DNA of 51,175 nucleotides from a virus, in IMG/VR virus record IMGVR_UViG_3300044858_005064, positions 1-51,175 of that record; one strand, 5' to 3'. The position numbers and the translations under genes are program-made. The notes beneath the pieces were generated by a model. It made no database searches. It saw only the letters and a program-made list of their open reading frames with translations, and had not been told where the DNA came from. Positions 24,355 to 32,090 of the stretch are shown here, in pieces (position 1 is the stretch's first letter; every line of letters starts with the position of its first letter).

Positions 24355-24672
24355 ATGCCTGATACACGTGTATTTCGCGCGCTGCATTTTCCACACCGCC
24401 GCCGTGAAGTTGTAAGCAACGCAAACCCAACGCCGACCAACGTCCAACCCGGCGAGATGTTGTACGATGAGGCAGCAAACAAACTGTATGCCGGCCTTGA
24501 AGACACAACGGCTGTGCAGATTGGTGGCGCGGATAACAACTATGTAGAGAGTGACGCCACCGGGATTCAGAGCGCAACGGTGATTACAAACATCGTTAAA
24601 ATTACTCAAACCGGGTATAACGCGCTGACGACTAAAGATCCGGCAACTGTGTACTACATTGTTTCCGGGTAA
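24355..24672 (+). CDS. short fibre-like protein
   Basis: 105 residues; ATG 24355 has GGAG 11 bases upstream. The segment NVQPGEMLYDEAANKLYAGLED followed by TTAVQIGG is typical of trimeric phage fibre repeats (PGEL..D.....LY.G..DG...). No receptor-binding tip is seen. It may be a connector to the next, larger gene, which starts 5 bases after its stop. Confidence 0.6.
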   Translation: MPDTRVFRALHFPHRRREVVSNANPTPTNVQPGEMLYDEAANKLYAGLEDTTAVQIGGADNNYVESDATGIQSATVITNIVKITQTGYNALTTKDPATVYYIVSG

Positions 24673-24677
24673 TTGCT

Positions 24678-25733
24678 ATGCCAAGAGTAGACAGCGACAC
24701 ATACATAGGCAGCGGCAATATCACGGCTATCAAAATAGGCGATGACGACGTTGAACGCGTGTTTGTAGGCGATACTTTGGTGTTTTGCCGCGGCGACTCG
24801 TGTTGTTCTGAAGCAACGGCTCCGGTCAAAATGACTGGCTGGGTTGCCGGCGAGCGTACGCTTTCTCCTATTAATTACGCGCCTTATGGGCGTGAGACTT
24901 ATCAATACGGGGATGAAGTTGTTCGCTACGAGACGGGCGTATGGCTTTACACAAATGCGACGTACGGAGAACTTGCGCGGGCATACAGTTATGCGGCCCG
25001 CCCGTGGTTAGTCAATTGGCCGGCCCCGTTTACGGCTGAACAGGTTTGCCCTCCGTGCGTTAATGGATGCACGGATAACACGGCCACTAACTACAACCCT
25101 AACGCAACGTGCGACGACGGCTCGTGTATTCCATGCGTCTATGGTTGCATGAATCCAGCCGCCGACAATTACAACCCGTTAGCAACTTGCGATGACTTTT
25201 CGTGTACTGGCGATTCCGGTTTTAAGTGGATGAGAATGAATAGCGTAGCTTCCACCACGGCGTCTGGAATTGGGCAGAACAACATCACAGTCGCAATTAC
25301 CCAAAGTGGTGGCGGGATGTTTGAACACAGCGGCATGTACAACCCCAGCACTTTTCCGGCAGAATACGGCGTACCAAGCAGCGGCAAGCAAATTGGAAAC
25401 ACGCAGACCGGGGTATTTACTGCGACGTTTAGTTCGCCCGTCACAGATGCCTTAGTCGCGTTTGCGAGCGTCGGTAATGGCGGTACGGCAGTTCCAGTGC
25501 AGGTACGCGATGCGAATGGCGCGCCAAAACCGTTTACGCCGGTATGGGAGTCAGGCAGCGAAACAACATATCAAAATCCCGTAGGCGCTACGCAGTACAC
25601 ACAATTTACTGGCGCAGAAGGGTTTAACATTATTCGAATCGACGGCACAATGAGTAGTGTGACGTTTAACTACACAGTCAGTGAATATTACTGCACAGTC
25701 TGTTTCGGGTTTGTTGACCAGAACGTGCCGTGA
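24678..25733 (+). CDS. fibre/adhesin-like protein with two GCTD-type Cys-rich repeats
   Basis: 351 residues, weak ribosome site. An N-terminal beta region (1-115) is followed at residues 123-178 by two tandem Cys-rich units: NGCTDNTATNYNPNATCDDG...C and YGCMNPAADNYNPLATCDDFSC. This GC(T/M)xxxAxNYNPxATCDDxSC repeat is familiar from secreted proteins of Bacteroidetes and some algal viruses, where the Cys pairs are presumed to be disulphides. The C-terminal 170 residues are beta-rich (FSSPVTDALVAFASVGNGG) and resemble a lectin-like fold. A surface-binding role is likely by context. Confidence 0.6.
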   Translation: MPRVDSDTYIGSGNITAIKIGDDDVERVFVGDTLVFCRGDSCCSEATAPVKMTGWVAGERTLSPINYAPYGRETYQYGDEVVRYETGVWLYTNATYGELARAYSYAARPWLVNWPAPFTAEQVCPPCVNGCTDNTATNYNPNATCDDGSCIPCVYGCMNPAADNYNPLATCDDFSCTGDSGFKWMRMNSVASTTASGIGQNNITVAITQSGGGMFEHSGMYNPSTFPAEYGVPSSGKQIGNTQTGVFTATFSSPVTDALVAFASVGNGGTAVPVQVRDANGAPKPFTPVWESGSETTYQNPVGATQYTQFTGAEGFNIIRIDGTMSSVTFNYTVSEYYCTVCFGFVDQNVP

Positions 25734-25757
25734 TGGCATTACAAAATCGCGTAACGT

Positions 25758-26705
25758 ATGCTGAACGCATTTAAAAATAGCCCCCGGCGTGCGCCAAACT
25801 GGCGCTGGCTGCGGGCTGTACAAATTGACGGCGGCGGCAAACGAGCTTCGCGCGCGGTTGACGGGCCGGACGGTTTTGAGTGGATTCGCCGGGCCGTGCG
25901 GCTGAAACGGCGGTTTGAGCAGGCAAACAACCGCCCTGACGCAATTTACGCCCTGTTAGAGCGCGACAGCGATTTATTCTGGGCGCACTCGATGTGGGCC
26001 GAGGATAAGGCGCCGACCCGCTGGGGTATCGAAGCCCGGATTATTGCCGGCGAGACAGACGATGAAATCGCGGAGAAAGTCGGCGTTAGCCCGGCTGTTA
26101 TTTCAGCCTACGCTAACGTCTTTTTCGATATTCGCGACAAAGTTAACCACACAGACTACATGGTTAACGTGGTAATGGCCGACGCCGTCACCCGCGGGCT
26201 GCAAGAACGGCACTACGACCTACTCTGGAAATTACTTGGATATCACGGCGGCTCGCACGTTCTAAATGCGGTAATTAACAAATTTACCGCAACCAAGCGC
26301 CCGGACACGCCAGACGAAGTCTCCGGTTTCTTCCAAGACTTCGCGATCAATACAATGAAATACAAGGCGGCGCTGGCTACATTGACGGTCCAGATCAATA
26401 CCCACACGCAATTGGCGCTTATTGACTCGTTTGTAAAATACGTTGAAATCGAGCGTACGACGGAAAGCGCCAGTAAAGCGCACGGTACAATTGTCGAAAA
26501 TATCGGCGCCATGCTGGCGTCCCTACCGTTCAAAGTAGCGACAAAACTGGATTCCGCAGCTATAAAAATGTTACCTTTTGATGATGGCGCAGCGGAGTTA
26601 CGCAACGACGAGTTAATGACGCTTGCTACTGGCGGCGCGCTAACGAACAAGACCGAAATTCAAGGACTGCACTTCCCGGAGACAAACAATGCGGGCACTA
26701 AATAA
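25758..26705 (+). CDS. helix-turn-helix protein, possible small-terminase-like or packaging protein
   Basis: 315 residues, no clear Shine-Dalgarno, so the start is uncertain. A basic N-terminus (SPRRAPNWRWLRA) leads to a helical domain. At about 90-120 is an HTH, with IIAGETDDEIAEKVGVSP and then AVISAYANVFFDIRD. A long helical C-terminal part ends with LPFDDGAAELRNDEL. HTH followed by helical bundle, next to head genes, would suit a small terminase or a packaging regulator. No ATPase is adjacent, so this is only one reading; a sigma-like or transcriptional regulator is the alternative. Confidence 0.55.
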   Translation: MLNAFKNSPRRAPNWRWLRAVQIDGGGKRASRAVDGPDGFEWIRRAVRLKRRFEQANNRPDAIYALLERDSDLFWAHSMWAEDKAPTRWGIEARIIAGETDDEIAEKVGVSPAVISAYANVFFDIRDKVNHTDYMVNVVMADAVTRGLQERHYDLLWKLLGYHGGSHVLNAVINKFTATKRPDTPDEVSGFFQDFAINTMKYKAALATLTVQINTHTQLALIDSFVKYVEIERTTESASKAHGTIVENIGAMLASLPFKVATKLDSAAIKMLPFDDGAAELRNDELMTLATGGALTNKTEIQGLHFPETNNAGTK

Positions 26706-28089
26706 AGAAGCTGAGCAGAAACTGATCAGTGCTATCGAGCGCGCCGCAAGCCTTGTCAACGCGGGCTCGACGCCGAACGACGCCATTATCAAGAGCGCGT
26801 CTGACGCCAATATCCCGGCCGGGCACATCAATCTCATGGTGCACGCCTACAACACTGGCCGCACCACCAAGCAGCGCGAACAGGGCGAGAACACATTCGA
26901 CAAGTCGGCGGATTTCCAGCTGGCGAACGCCGATGCGGTCATGGAAGCGCTGTACCCCAAGCAGGTAAAGACATCCAGCGCGATTGAGCAGTCCAGCGTT
27001 GTGTCGACCGAGTATGCCGTATCGCCGATGGGTTTTCTTGGCCGGCGCAAGGCTGAGATGGACAAGGCTGCTGCCGCGCAAGCAGTCCTGCCGGCCAAAA
27101 CATGGGTGCCAGCTCCGCGTGACGAACAAGCTGCTGTTGAGCGAGCTTACAGCCAGAAGGTCGCTGAAAAGCGGGCGGCTGAAGAAGTACGGCGAGTCGC
27201 TAGCGCGGCGTACCAGAAAGCTGCCGCCGAGATGGAAAAGCTTTGCGAGTATTTCCGCGTTCCCGGCAACATGTCGTTCGGCGACGCTGTGCGCGAAGTG
27301 AGCATGCGGCTCGGCAACGACGGCGAAATGGTGTTGAACAAAGTAGCTGCCGTGTATCCGCATGTGACCAAGCAAGCGGCCACGCGAGAAATGTATATTG
27401 GCAACCCAGTCCCGTGCCAGCTTGTCGAGAACGTGTTAAACGCTGTAGAAGACTACAACACGGCTCAAAAAGCGGCTAATAATATCAAAACAGCTTCGGC
27501 GCCGACTAAGAAAGAAGTACCAGAGTTTCTTACAGGGTCGATCCTGTACAGCCCGGTCGAAGCGCCCCTGACGCTGAAAGAAGCCGCACCCAGACCGCCG
27601 CATGCACCAGCGCCGGAACCGACAATGACTTTAAAAGATTTTTTCAAAGCGCCGGCTGTTAACGTGGCTAAACGGATGGCTGGCGCACCGCAAAAACCAT
27701 CAGGTTTGTCTGGACTTATGTTTGACGCGCCGCAAACAAACAAAGATGTTGTAAAAGATCAGTACGGCAAACTTACCGACCCCGAGCACGAGCTGGCGCT
27801 GCGCGATATCAGATCGCAAGGTACTATTCATGACTTGATGCTGAACGACCCCGTGATCTCCGGTTACGACCCGCACGATGTGGCGATGGCGTACAACGAG
27901 ATCTCTGACACGGCGCCCAGTCTTGGTGATTCTCCAGCTGTTATGCAGGCCATGATGCGCAAGCGCCTGCAGGCCGGCGAAATGGGCGACTTTGACGTAA
28001 AGCAGCTGCTCGAAATGGACAAGCTGCGCGCTGACCGCGATTCGTCGCTACTACGTAATCGTCAAACAGAACAAGATCTCCTGTCGTAA
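26689..28089 (+). CDS. helical virion-associated protein
   Basis: 466 residues; CGGAGA before the ATG, overlapping the previous gene by 17 bases. The N-terminal half is helical and rich in Ala, Lys and Glu (ERAYSQKVAEKRAAEEVRR). A Pro-rich hinge follows at about 285-310 (RPPHAPAPEPTM), then a MTLKDFFKAP segment and a C-terminal acidic helical region. It sits between the HTH protein and the prohead protease. This suggests a head-interior or assembly protein, but no domain is recognised. Confidence 0.55.
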   Translation: MRALNKEAEQKLISAIERAASLVNAGSTPNDAIIKSASDANIPAGHINLMVHAYNTGRTTKQREQGENTFDKSADFQLANADAVMEALYPKQVKTSSAIEQSSVVSTEYAVSPMGFLGRRKAEMDKAAAAQAVLPAKTWVPAPRDEQAAVERAYSQKVAEKRAAEEVRRVASAAYQKAAAEMEKLCEYFRVPGNMSFGDAVREVSMRLGNDGEMVLNKVAAVYPHVTKQAATREMYIGNPVPCQLVENVLNAVEDYNTAQKAANNIKTASAPTKKEVPEFLTGSILYSPVEAPLTLKEAAPRPPHAPAPEPTMTLKDFFKAPAVNVAKRMAGAPQKPSGLSGLMFDAPQTNKDVVKDQYGKLTDPEHELALRDIRSQGTIHDLMLNDPVISGYDPHDVAMAYNEISDTAPSLGDSPAVMQAMMRKRLQAGEMGDFDVKQLLEMDKLRADRDSSLLRNRQTEQDLLS

Positions 28090-28106
28090 CTCGCTAGGAA
28101 CACGCC

Positions 28107-29564
28107 ATGAGCATGATCAAAGTTATTCAGCCGCACGCGCAAGACTTCAGCGAGCCGGTGGCGTCGTTGATTAAAATCTCCAGCCGCGGCCTGATTGGCG
28201 CCGACAAGCAAGATTTTGTGAAACGCGCTGGCGCCGAATTTGCGCACAAGCTGGAGCACATTAAATTCGCAAAAGATGAAGTTCCTGTGCACCTGATCGC
28301 CATCGGCGCCACGGAAGACTACGGCCCCAATCGTAACGGTGACGGCTTTTCCCGCGAGTGCTGCGAGAAGTACCACCCGACGTTTGAGAAGTTTGCGCGG
28401 TTCTATCGGGACCACGCCAATAAAAACCCGGCCAAGAGCTTTGGTATTGTTAAAGCCAGCGCCTACCACGAGCCGATGCGCCGAATTGAACTTGTCTGCG
28501 CGCTGAACGGCTCGAAAGAAGCCGCTGAGCGTAACGGCGGTTTAATCGCTGACAAAGAGATTGAGAAGCTGGCTAACGATAAAGACATTGCCGTCTCGAT
28601 GGCCTGCAAGATCCCGTTTGATAAGTGTTCGTCCTGCGGTAACTCGGCCAAGACGCGGGCTGAGTATTGCGACGCTATTGAAAACGGTGGCCATTGCAAA
28701 GCTGGCGGACTTAAGCACAATATCGGTCGTGTTATGGAAGACGGGCACGTCTTACACGCTGACAATCCCAACCCTAGCTTTTTTGACATTTCTCATGTTT
28801 TCCGCCCGGCTGATCGCATTGCGTATGTTTCTGGAAAGCTTGAAAAAGCTGCTGGTGTGGGCGTTCTGTCTGGTTCGGAACTGGCTGAGCAGCTGGGCGT
28901 AACAGCGCCTATTGGCTTTGACGCCGGCGGCCTGTCAAAACGCGCGCAGTTACAGCTAGAAGCGTTAACACAACTTGTGCAGGCTGAAAAGTTGGCCGGA
29001 GCCAACGCTTCAGGCTGGATGCAAGTTGCGCTGGCAGCGGCGCCGACCGTACAGCCGCCTATTGATATGAATACCTGTCCGGCTGTTAAAATAGCTGGGG
29101 TGTTAAGCGGTTTGGCTGACGCGGGTGTTATCCTTCCGCTGCGCGACTTTTTGCAGCTCACCGTTAAGGCATCAAACGACCAGCTTGTTGGCGCTGTAGC
29201 AACTGCGCTGCCCAACATCTTTTCAAAGGTGGCTAACGATCCAGAAGTTGTGTCGTTACTAGAAAATAACGTATATTTGCCTTCAGAAAGCGCGGCACCA
29301 GCAGTGCGCGTATGGGCAGAAAAAGTAGCGCGCACTCATAGCGTATTACCGACTAACGTCGAGAAACGAGCTTATTTAGCCGCAATTCGTAACGTTCAAC
29401 CGGTTGAATTTCCATCTGAGAAACAAGCAAGCGGAACAGCAGAAACAGCTCTTGCGCAACATTACGCCTTGTATAAGATTGCTGCCTGCGCTCTGGTCTG
29501 CGAAAAATATGGAAATACTTGGTTGACAGCAAACCACTGTGTACTGCAAAATTATGTTACATGA
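28107..29564 (+). CDS. prohead maturation protease-like protein
   Basis: 485 residues, AGGA upstream. The N-terminal domain resembles prohead serine proteases: YGPNRNGDGFSRECC, then YHPTFEKFARFYRDHANK with a candidate catalytic His103. Strands with GIVKASAYHEPMRRIELVCAL follow, and VSMACKIPFDKCSSCGN carries candidate nucleophile Ser164. A Cys cluster (174, 177, 188 and a later GHC) may bind zinc. PSFFDISHVFRPADRIAYV closes the domain. The 220-residue C-terminal part is helical and may be a scaffold-like or self-cleaved region. Position just ahead of the scaffold-like, decoration-like and capsid genes supports the assignment. Catalytic residues are inferred from pattern. Confidence 0.65.
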   Translation: MSMIKVIQPHAQDFSEPVASLIKISSRGLIGADKQDFVKRAGAEFAHKLEHIKFAKDEVPVHLIAIGATEDYGPNRNGDGFSRECCEKYHPTFEKFARFYRDHANKNPAKSFGIVKASAYHEPMRRIELVCALNGSKEAAERNGGLIADKEIEKLANDKDIAVSMACKIPFDKCSSCGNSAKTRAEYCDAIENGGHCKAGGLKHNIGRVMEDGHVLHADNPNPSFFDISHVFRPADRIAYVSGKLEKAAGVGVLSGSELAEQLGVTAPIGFDAGGLSKRAQLQLEALTQLVQAEKLAGANASGWMQVALAAAPTVQPPIDMNTCPAVKIAGVLSGLADAGVILPLRDFLQLTVKASNDQLVGAVATALPNIFSKVANDPEVVSLLENNVYLPSESAAPAVRVWAEKVARTHSVLPTNVEKRAYLAAIRNVQPVEFPSEKQASGTAETALAQHYALYKIAACALVCEKYGNTWLTANHCVLQNYVT

Positions 29565-29571
29565 ACGGAAG

Positions 29572-29592
29572 CTAGTCGTTTAAAACGATTAG
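29572..29592. promoter_or_regulatory. hairpin before scaffold-like gene
   Basis: CTAGTCGTT, loop TAA, AACGATTAG: nine pairs with one G-T, placed between the protease gene and the scaffold ribosome site at 29598-29604. No T-tract follows, so it may be an RNA processing or translational element. Confidence 0.4.
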
Positions 29593-29610
29593 AACCCAAA
29601 GGAGATGACC

Positions 29611-30975
29611 ATGGCACGGATGCAACGTTCACTGTTCGCTCAACTTAACGCTCTGGCTGAAGAGATTTCGCAAAGCTCTGTGAAGTCTGCCGCCGAGAAG
29701 GTCGCTGGCCCCACGCCGTCCGATCCGGGTGGCTATCAGGGCGCCTCGACTCACCCCAGCACCAGCGTCGACAACGACGTGCAAACCGCCAACACCGGCG
29801 CCCGCGCGAGCGAGTACGAAGCTGACATCAAGAAGCAGCAAGGCGCTCTTGCCGTTGACAACACACCAGAGATGTCGCAAGAAGGTCGTCAAGACGACGT
29901 GCAGCTCAACATCAACACGAATGTTGCTGCGACCGGCGAAGATCCCGCCGCTGAGCGCGATTACAAGGGCACCAAGGATGACCCGGGCACCACGCATCCC
30001 GCCAAGACCAATGATGGCGAGAAGTATAGCTCGGTAAACTTCAAGGAAGCCCGTGCGCATTGCAGCAACCTCGGCAACGACATTCTGGCCAACCTCATTA
30101 ACTTCGGTACCGCGAACCTTGATAAGCAGGCTGAGATGCCGGCTTTTCTGAAGGAGAAGATCGAAGAAAAAAAAGAGGAAGCCGGTAATGCGCCGACCGG
30201 CGAATTAAAGGGCGGCCAAAAGAAGCTTGACGTCGATAAAGACGGAAAGATTGAAGGCTCGGATCTTAAGTCGCTGCGCGATGGCAAAGAAGCCGCGTTT
30301 AACGCTGGTTACGAGCTGGCTGCGCAGCTCGGCATGGACAAGGCTGCTGCTGAAGCTTCCGTGCGCGAAGTTTGCGCTAACACGATTCGTGAAGCCGACG
30401 AAATGGCTGACCTGTTTATCGGGTTTGCTAGCTCCAAGGCTGCAGCCGCTGATCCGACTGAAGAAGCTGCTGAGGGCGAAGATCACTCGGCTCCGGCCGA
30501 TGCAGCCTCTGGTGCCAGTGACGCTCCTCCGGTTGCGGCTGAAGAAGCTGCTGGCGGCGTTGCCCCTGAAATGGGCGGCGAAATGGGCGGCGAAATGGGC
30601 GGCGAAATGGGCGGCGAAATGGGCGGCGCGCCGTCGGAAGACGACGCCGTGCAGGAACTTGCTATGGCTCTGCAAGAGCTTGGTATTCCGCCGGAAGCAC
30701 TGATTCAGGCTATTTCTCACGGCGGCGCTCCTGCCGGCGGCGAGGCTGACGCTATGGGCGGCATGGGTGGTGAGGCTCCGGTTGACCCGGCTGCGATGGG
30801 CGGCGCGCCAAAGCTGGCGGCTGCTACACCGGCTGGTGAGCTGGACACCATTGGCCGCGCTGTTGTGAATTTTAAACGAGCTGGCAAGTTTCAGATCAAG
30901 GAAGCGCGCACCAAGCGGTCGCGTGAACTCCGCGATATGATGAAGCAGCACGTTATTGAACTTGTCAACCGTTGA
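29611..30975 (+). CDS. scaffold-like head protein with an EF-hand loop and GGEM repeats
   Basis: 454 residues from ATG 29611. AAAGGAG ends 6 bases upstream; an ATG at 29605 abuts it and is rejected. Acidic and largely disordered N-terminal 150 residues are followed by a helical section. A canonical 12-residue EF-hand loop, DVDKDGKIEGSD (207-218), then leads into two helices. After an acidic linker come five MGGE-type repeats, a helix (DAVQELAMALQELGIPPEALIQAI) and a Gly/Met/Pro stretch with PVDPAAMGGAP. A basic C-terminus (EARTKRSRELRDMM) fits the capsid-binding end of scaffolds. The EF-hand suggests calcium-dependent folding or release. Scaffold role by position between protease and capsid. 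Confidence 0.6.
   Translation: MARMQRSLFAQLNALAEEISQSSVKSAAEKVAGPTPSDPGGYQGASTHPSTSVDNDVQTANTGARASEYEADIKKQQGALAVDNTPEMSQEGRQDDVQLNINTNVAATGEDPAAERDYKGTKDDPGTTHPAKTNDGEKYSSVNFKEARAHCSNLGNDILANLINFGTANLDKQAEMPAFLKEKIEEKKEEAGNAPTGELKGGQKKLDVDKDGKIEGSDLKSLRDGKEAAFNAGYELAAQLGMDKAAAEASVREVCANTIREADEMADLFIGFASSKAAAADPTEEAAEGEDHSAPADAASGASDAPPVAAEEAAGGVAPEMGGEMGGEMGGEMGGEMGGAPSEDDAVQELAMALQELGIPPEALIQAISHGGAPAGGEADAMGGMGGEAPVDPAAMGGAPKLAAATPAGELDTIGRAVVNFKRAGKFQIKEARTKRSRELRDMMKQHVIELVNR
30571..30630 (+). repeat. 12-bp tandem repeat, five copies
   Basis: ATGGGCGGCGAA is repeated four times exactly from 30571 and once more as ATGGGCGGCGCG. It encodes Met-Gly-Gly-Glu units inside the scaffold-like protein and is likely to vary in copy number by slippage. 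Confidence 0.9.
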
Positions 30976-30991
30976 TATCCCGGAGGTTTTA

Positions 30992-31420
30992 ATGTCTACA
31001 AACAACGCTCTCGTACAGAAGATCGTCGACTACATCGGGTTTTCCGATGCCGCGATGACTAAGGCCGCGTCCGTAATCAAAGCTCAAGAAGAAACGCAAG
31101 AAAAGCTGGCTCGGCTTATCCCCGAAGCTGTGAAGGCTTGCGTTGAGAATGAGCGCATTGAAGCCCACCAGAAGGAGGCGCTTGACGCTGCCCTTCGGGA
31201 TCCGGTCCGCGCGATGGAACTTGTGATCAAATTGGCCTCGCATAAAAACGCGGCTGAGTTGTCTCGCATTGGTGCTCCGCTGTCTTCGACAACGAAGACA
31301 GCTGGGTATGATCCGTCGGCTAGTTTGACGAGCGGGTATGTGGGTGCCCGCGATGGTCGCCTCAAGGCTTCTGACGTGAAGTTGTTCACCGGCCTTGGTC
31401 TGAATCCGCCCACTGCCTGA
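30992..31420 (+). CDS. small helical head-module protein
   Basis: 142 residues; ATG 30992 has CGGAGG 6 bases upstream. A helical region rich in Lys, Glu and Ala (residues 1-90, VKACVENERIEAHQKEALDAAL) is followed by a polar C-terminal tail with Gly/Ser/Thr. It lies between the scaffold-like and decoration-like genes. Perhaps a minor capsid or assembly factor; no family is recognised. Confidence 0.6.
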   Translation: MSTNNALVQKIVDYIGFSDAAMTKAASVIKAQEETQEKLARLIPEAVKACVENERIEAHQKEALDAALRDPVRAMELVIKLASHKNAAELSRIGAPLSSTTKTAGYDPSASLTSGYVGARDGRLKASDVKLFTGLGLNPPTA

Positions 31421-31426
31421 ATTCGT

Positions 31427-31457
31427 TTAACTACCCGGGAACATGATGTTCCCACAA
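31427..31457 (+). repeat. relic copy of the capsid leader, with 17-base palindrome
   Basis: TTTAACTACCCGGGAACATGATGTTCCCACAAT-type sequence here is nearly the same as the leader of the capsid gene (about 32060-32092), with one base inserted and ATGATG in place of ATGGAG. In this copy GGGAACAT (31437-31444) and ATGTTCCC (31446-31453) form a perfect palindrome, but the ribosome site is lost. Confidence 0.6.
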
Positions 31458-31463
31458 TTGACA

Positions 31464-31479
31464 AAGACATGGAGGTCTT
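31464..31479 (+). promoter_or_regulatory. hairpin with Shine-Dalgarno in ATGGAG loop (copy 2)
   Basis: AAGAC (31464-31468), loop ATGGAG (31469-31474), GTCTT (31475-31479): five perfect pairs. The start ATG at 31483 follows after three bases from the stem. Same loop as before the 21530 and 32091 genes. Confidence 0.55.
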
Positions 31480-31482
31480 ACA

Positions 31483-32052
31483 ATGGCTTACGCTCCCGAT
31501 CTGATGTTCGAACACGGCCTTGACGTTAAAAAGGGCTGGTTCGATATGGCGTCCCTTGACTACTCGGCCAAGCTGTCGAGTTCTGTGTCGTTCGATGTTC
31601 CGCGCGGTCGCGTTGTGCATCTTGAACTGGCTGCCGGCAAGGAAGTATTCCTTCCCGGTGTTAGCGGTTCGCACATGGCGATCTTCCTGCTGAACGGCGC
31701 CGGCGATGCCGACGTCAGCAACCCCGGCACGACAGCTGGCGGCAAGTTCATGCATCAGGCCGTTTCGCCTTCGGGCAAGCTGTCGGGTCTTGTTGCCACC
31801 GGCGGTTACGAGATTGCTTCGACTGAATTCGACACCTCGCAGACTTATAACCCCGGCGACCTGCTCACAGCCGGTACTTCGACTAGCGTTGCCTCCACGG
31901 GCGGCGTGCTGACGAACCAAAGCGCTGTTCAGTACGTCAACGCGGTCTGCGGTGTTGTTTCCAGCGGCGCGTCGAATAACCATAACGGCGTCCAGACACT
32001 TTCGTTCTGGAGCGTTTATCTGCCCGCCGGCACTGCTGCCACTATCGACTGA
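31483..32052 (+). CDS. capsid decoration-like protein
   Basis: 189 residues with a strong ribosome site. The protein is beta-rich throughout (VSFDVPRGRVVHLELAAGKEVFLPG; SHMAIFLLNGAGDADVSN; YNPGDLLTAG), ending in FWSVYLPAGTAATID. Its position directly before the major capsid gene, and codon use typical of the highly expressed neighbours, fit a head decoration or cement protein. Some phages place a second capsid protein here instead. No direct family match was recognised. Confidence 0.6.
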   Translation: MAYAPDLMFEHGLDVKKGWFDMASLDYSAKLSSSVSFDVPRGRVVHLELAAGKEVFLPGVSGSHMAIFLLNGAGDADVSNPGTTAGGKFMHQAVSPSGKLSGLVATGGYEIASTEFDTSQTYNPGDLLTAGTSTSVASTGGVLTNQSAVQYVNAVCGVVSSGASNNHNGVQTLSFWSVYLPAGTAATID

Positions 32053-32070
32053 CCTAACTTTTAACTACTC

Positions 32071-32086
32071 GGAACATGGAGGTTCC
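32071..32086 (+). promoter_or_regulatory. hairpin with Shine-Dalgarno in ATGGAG loop (copy 3)
   Basis: GGAAC (32071-32075), loop ATGGAG (32076-32081), GTTCC (32082-32086): five perfect pairs, four bases before the capsid start. It is the third copy with an identical hexaloop. Confidence 0.55.
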
Positions 32087-32090
32087 CACA

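Noticed and set aside
25758-26705. Firm call of small terminase
   Set aside because: Only an HTH and a helical body are visible, and no large terminase is adjacent. Kept as a possibility, not a name.
30571-30630. Short tandem repeats as a CRISPR-like array
   Set aside because: The 12-bp units are contiguous without spacers and encode a protein repeat in frame.
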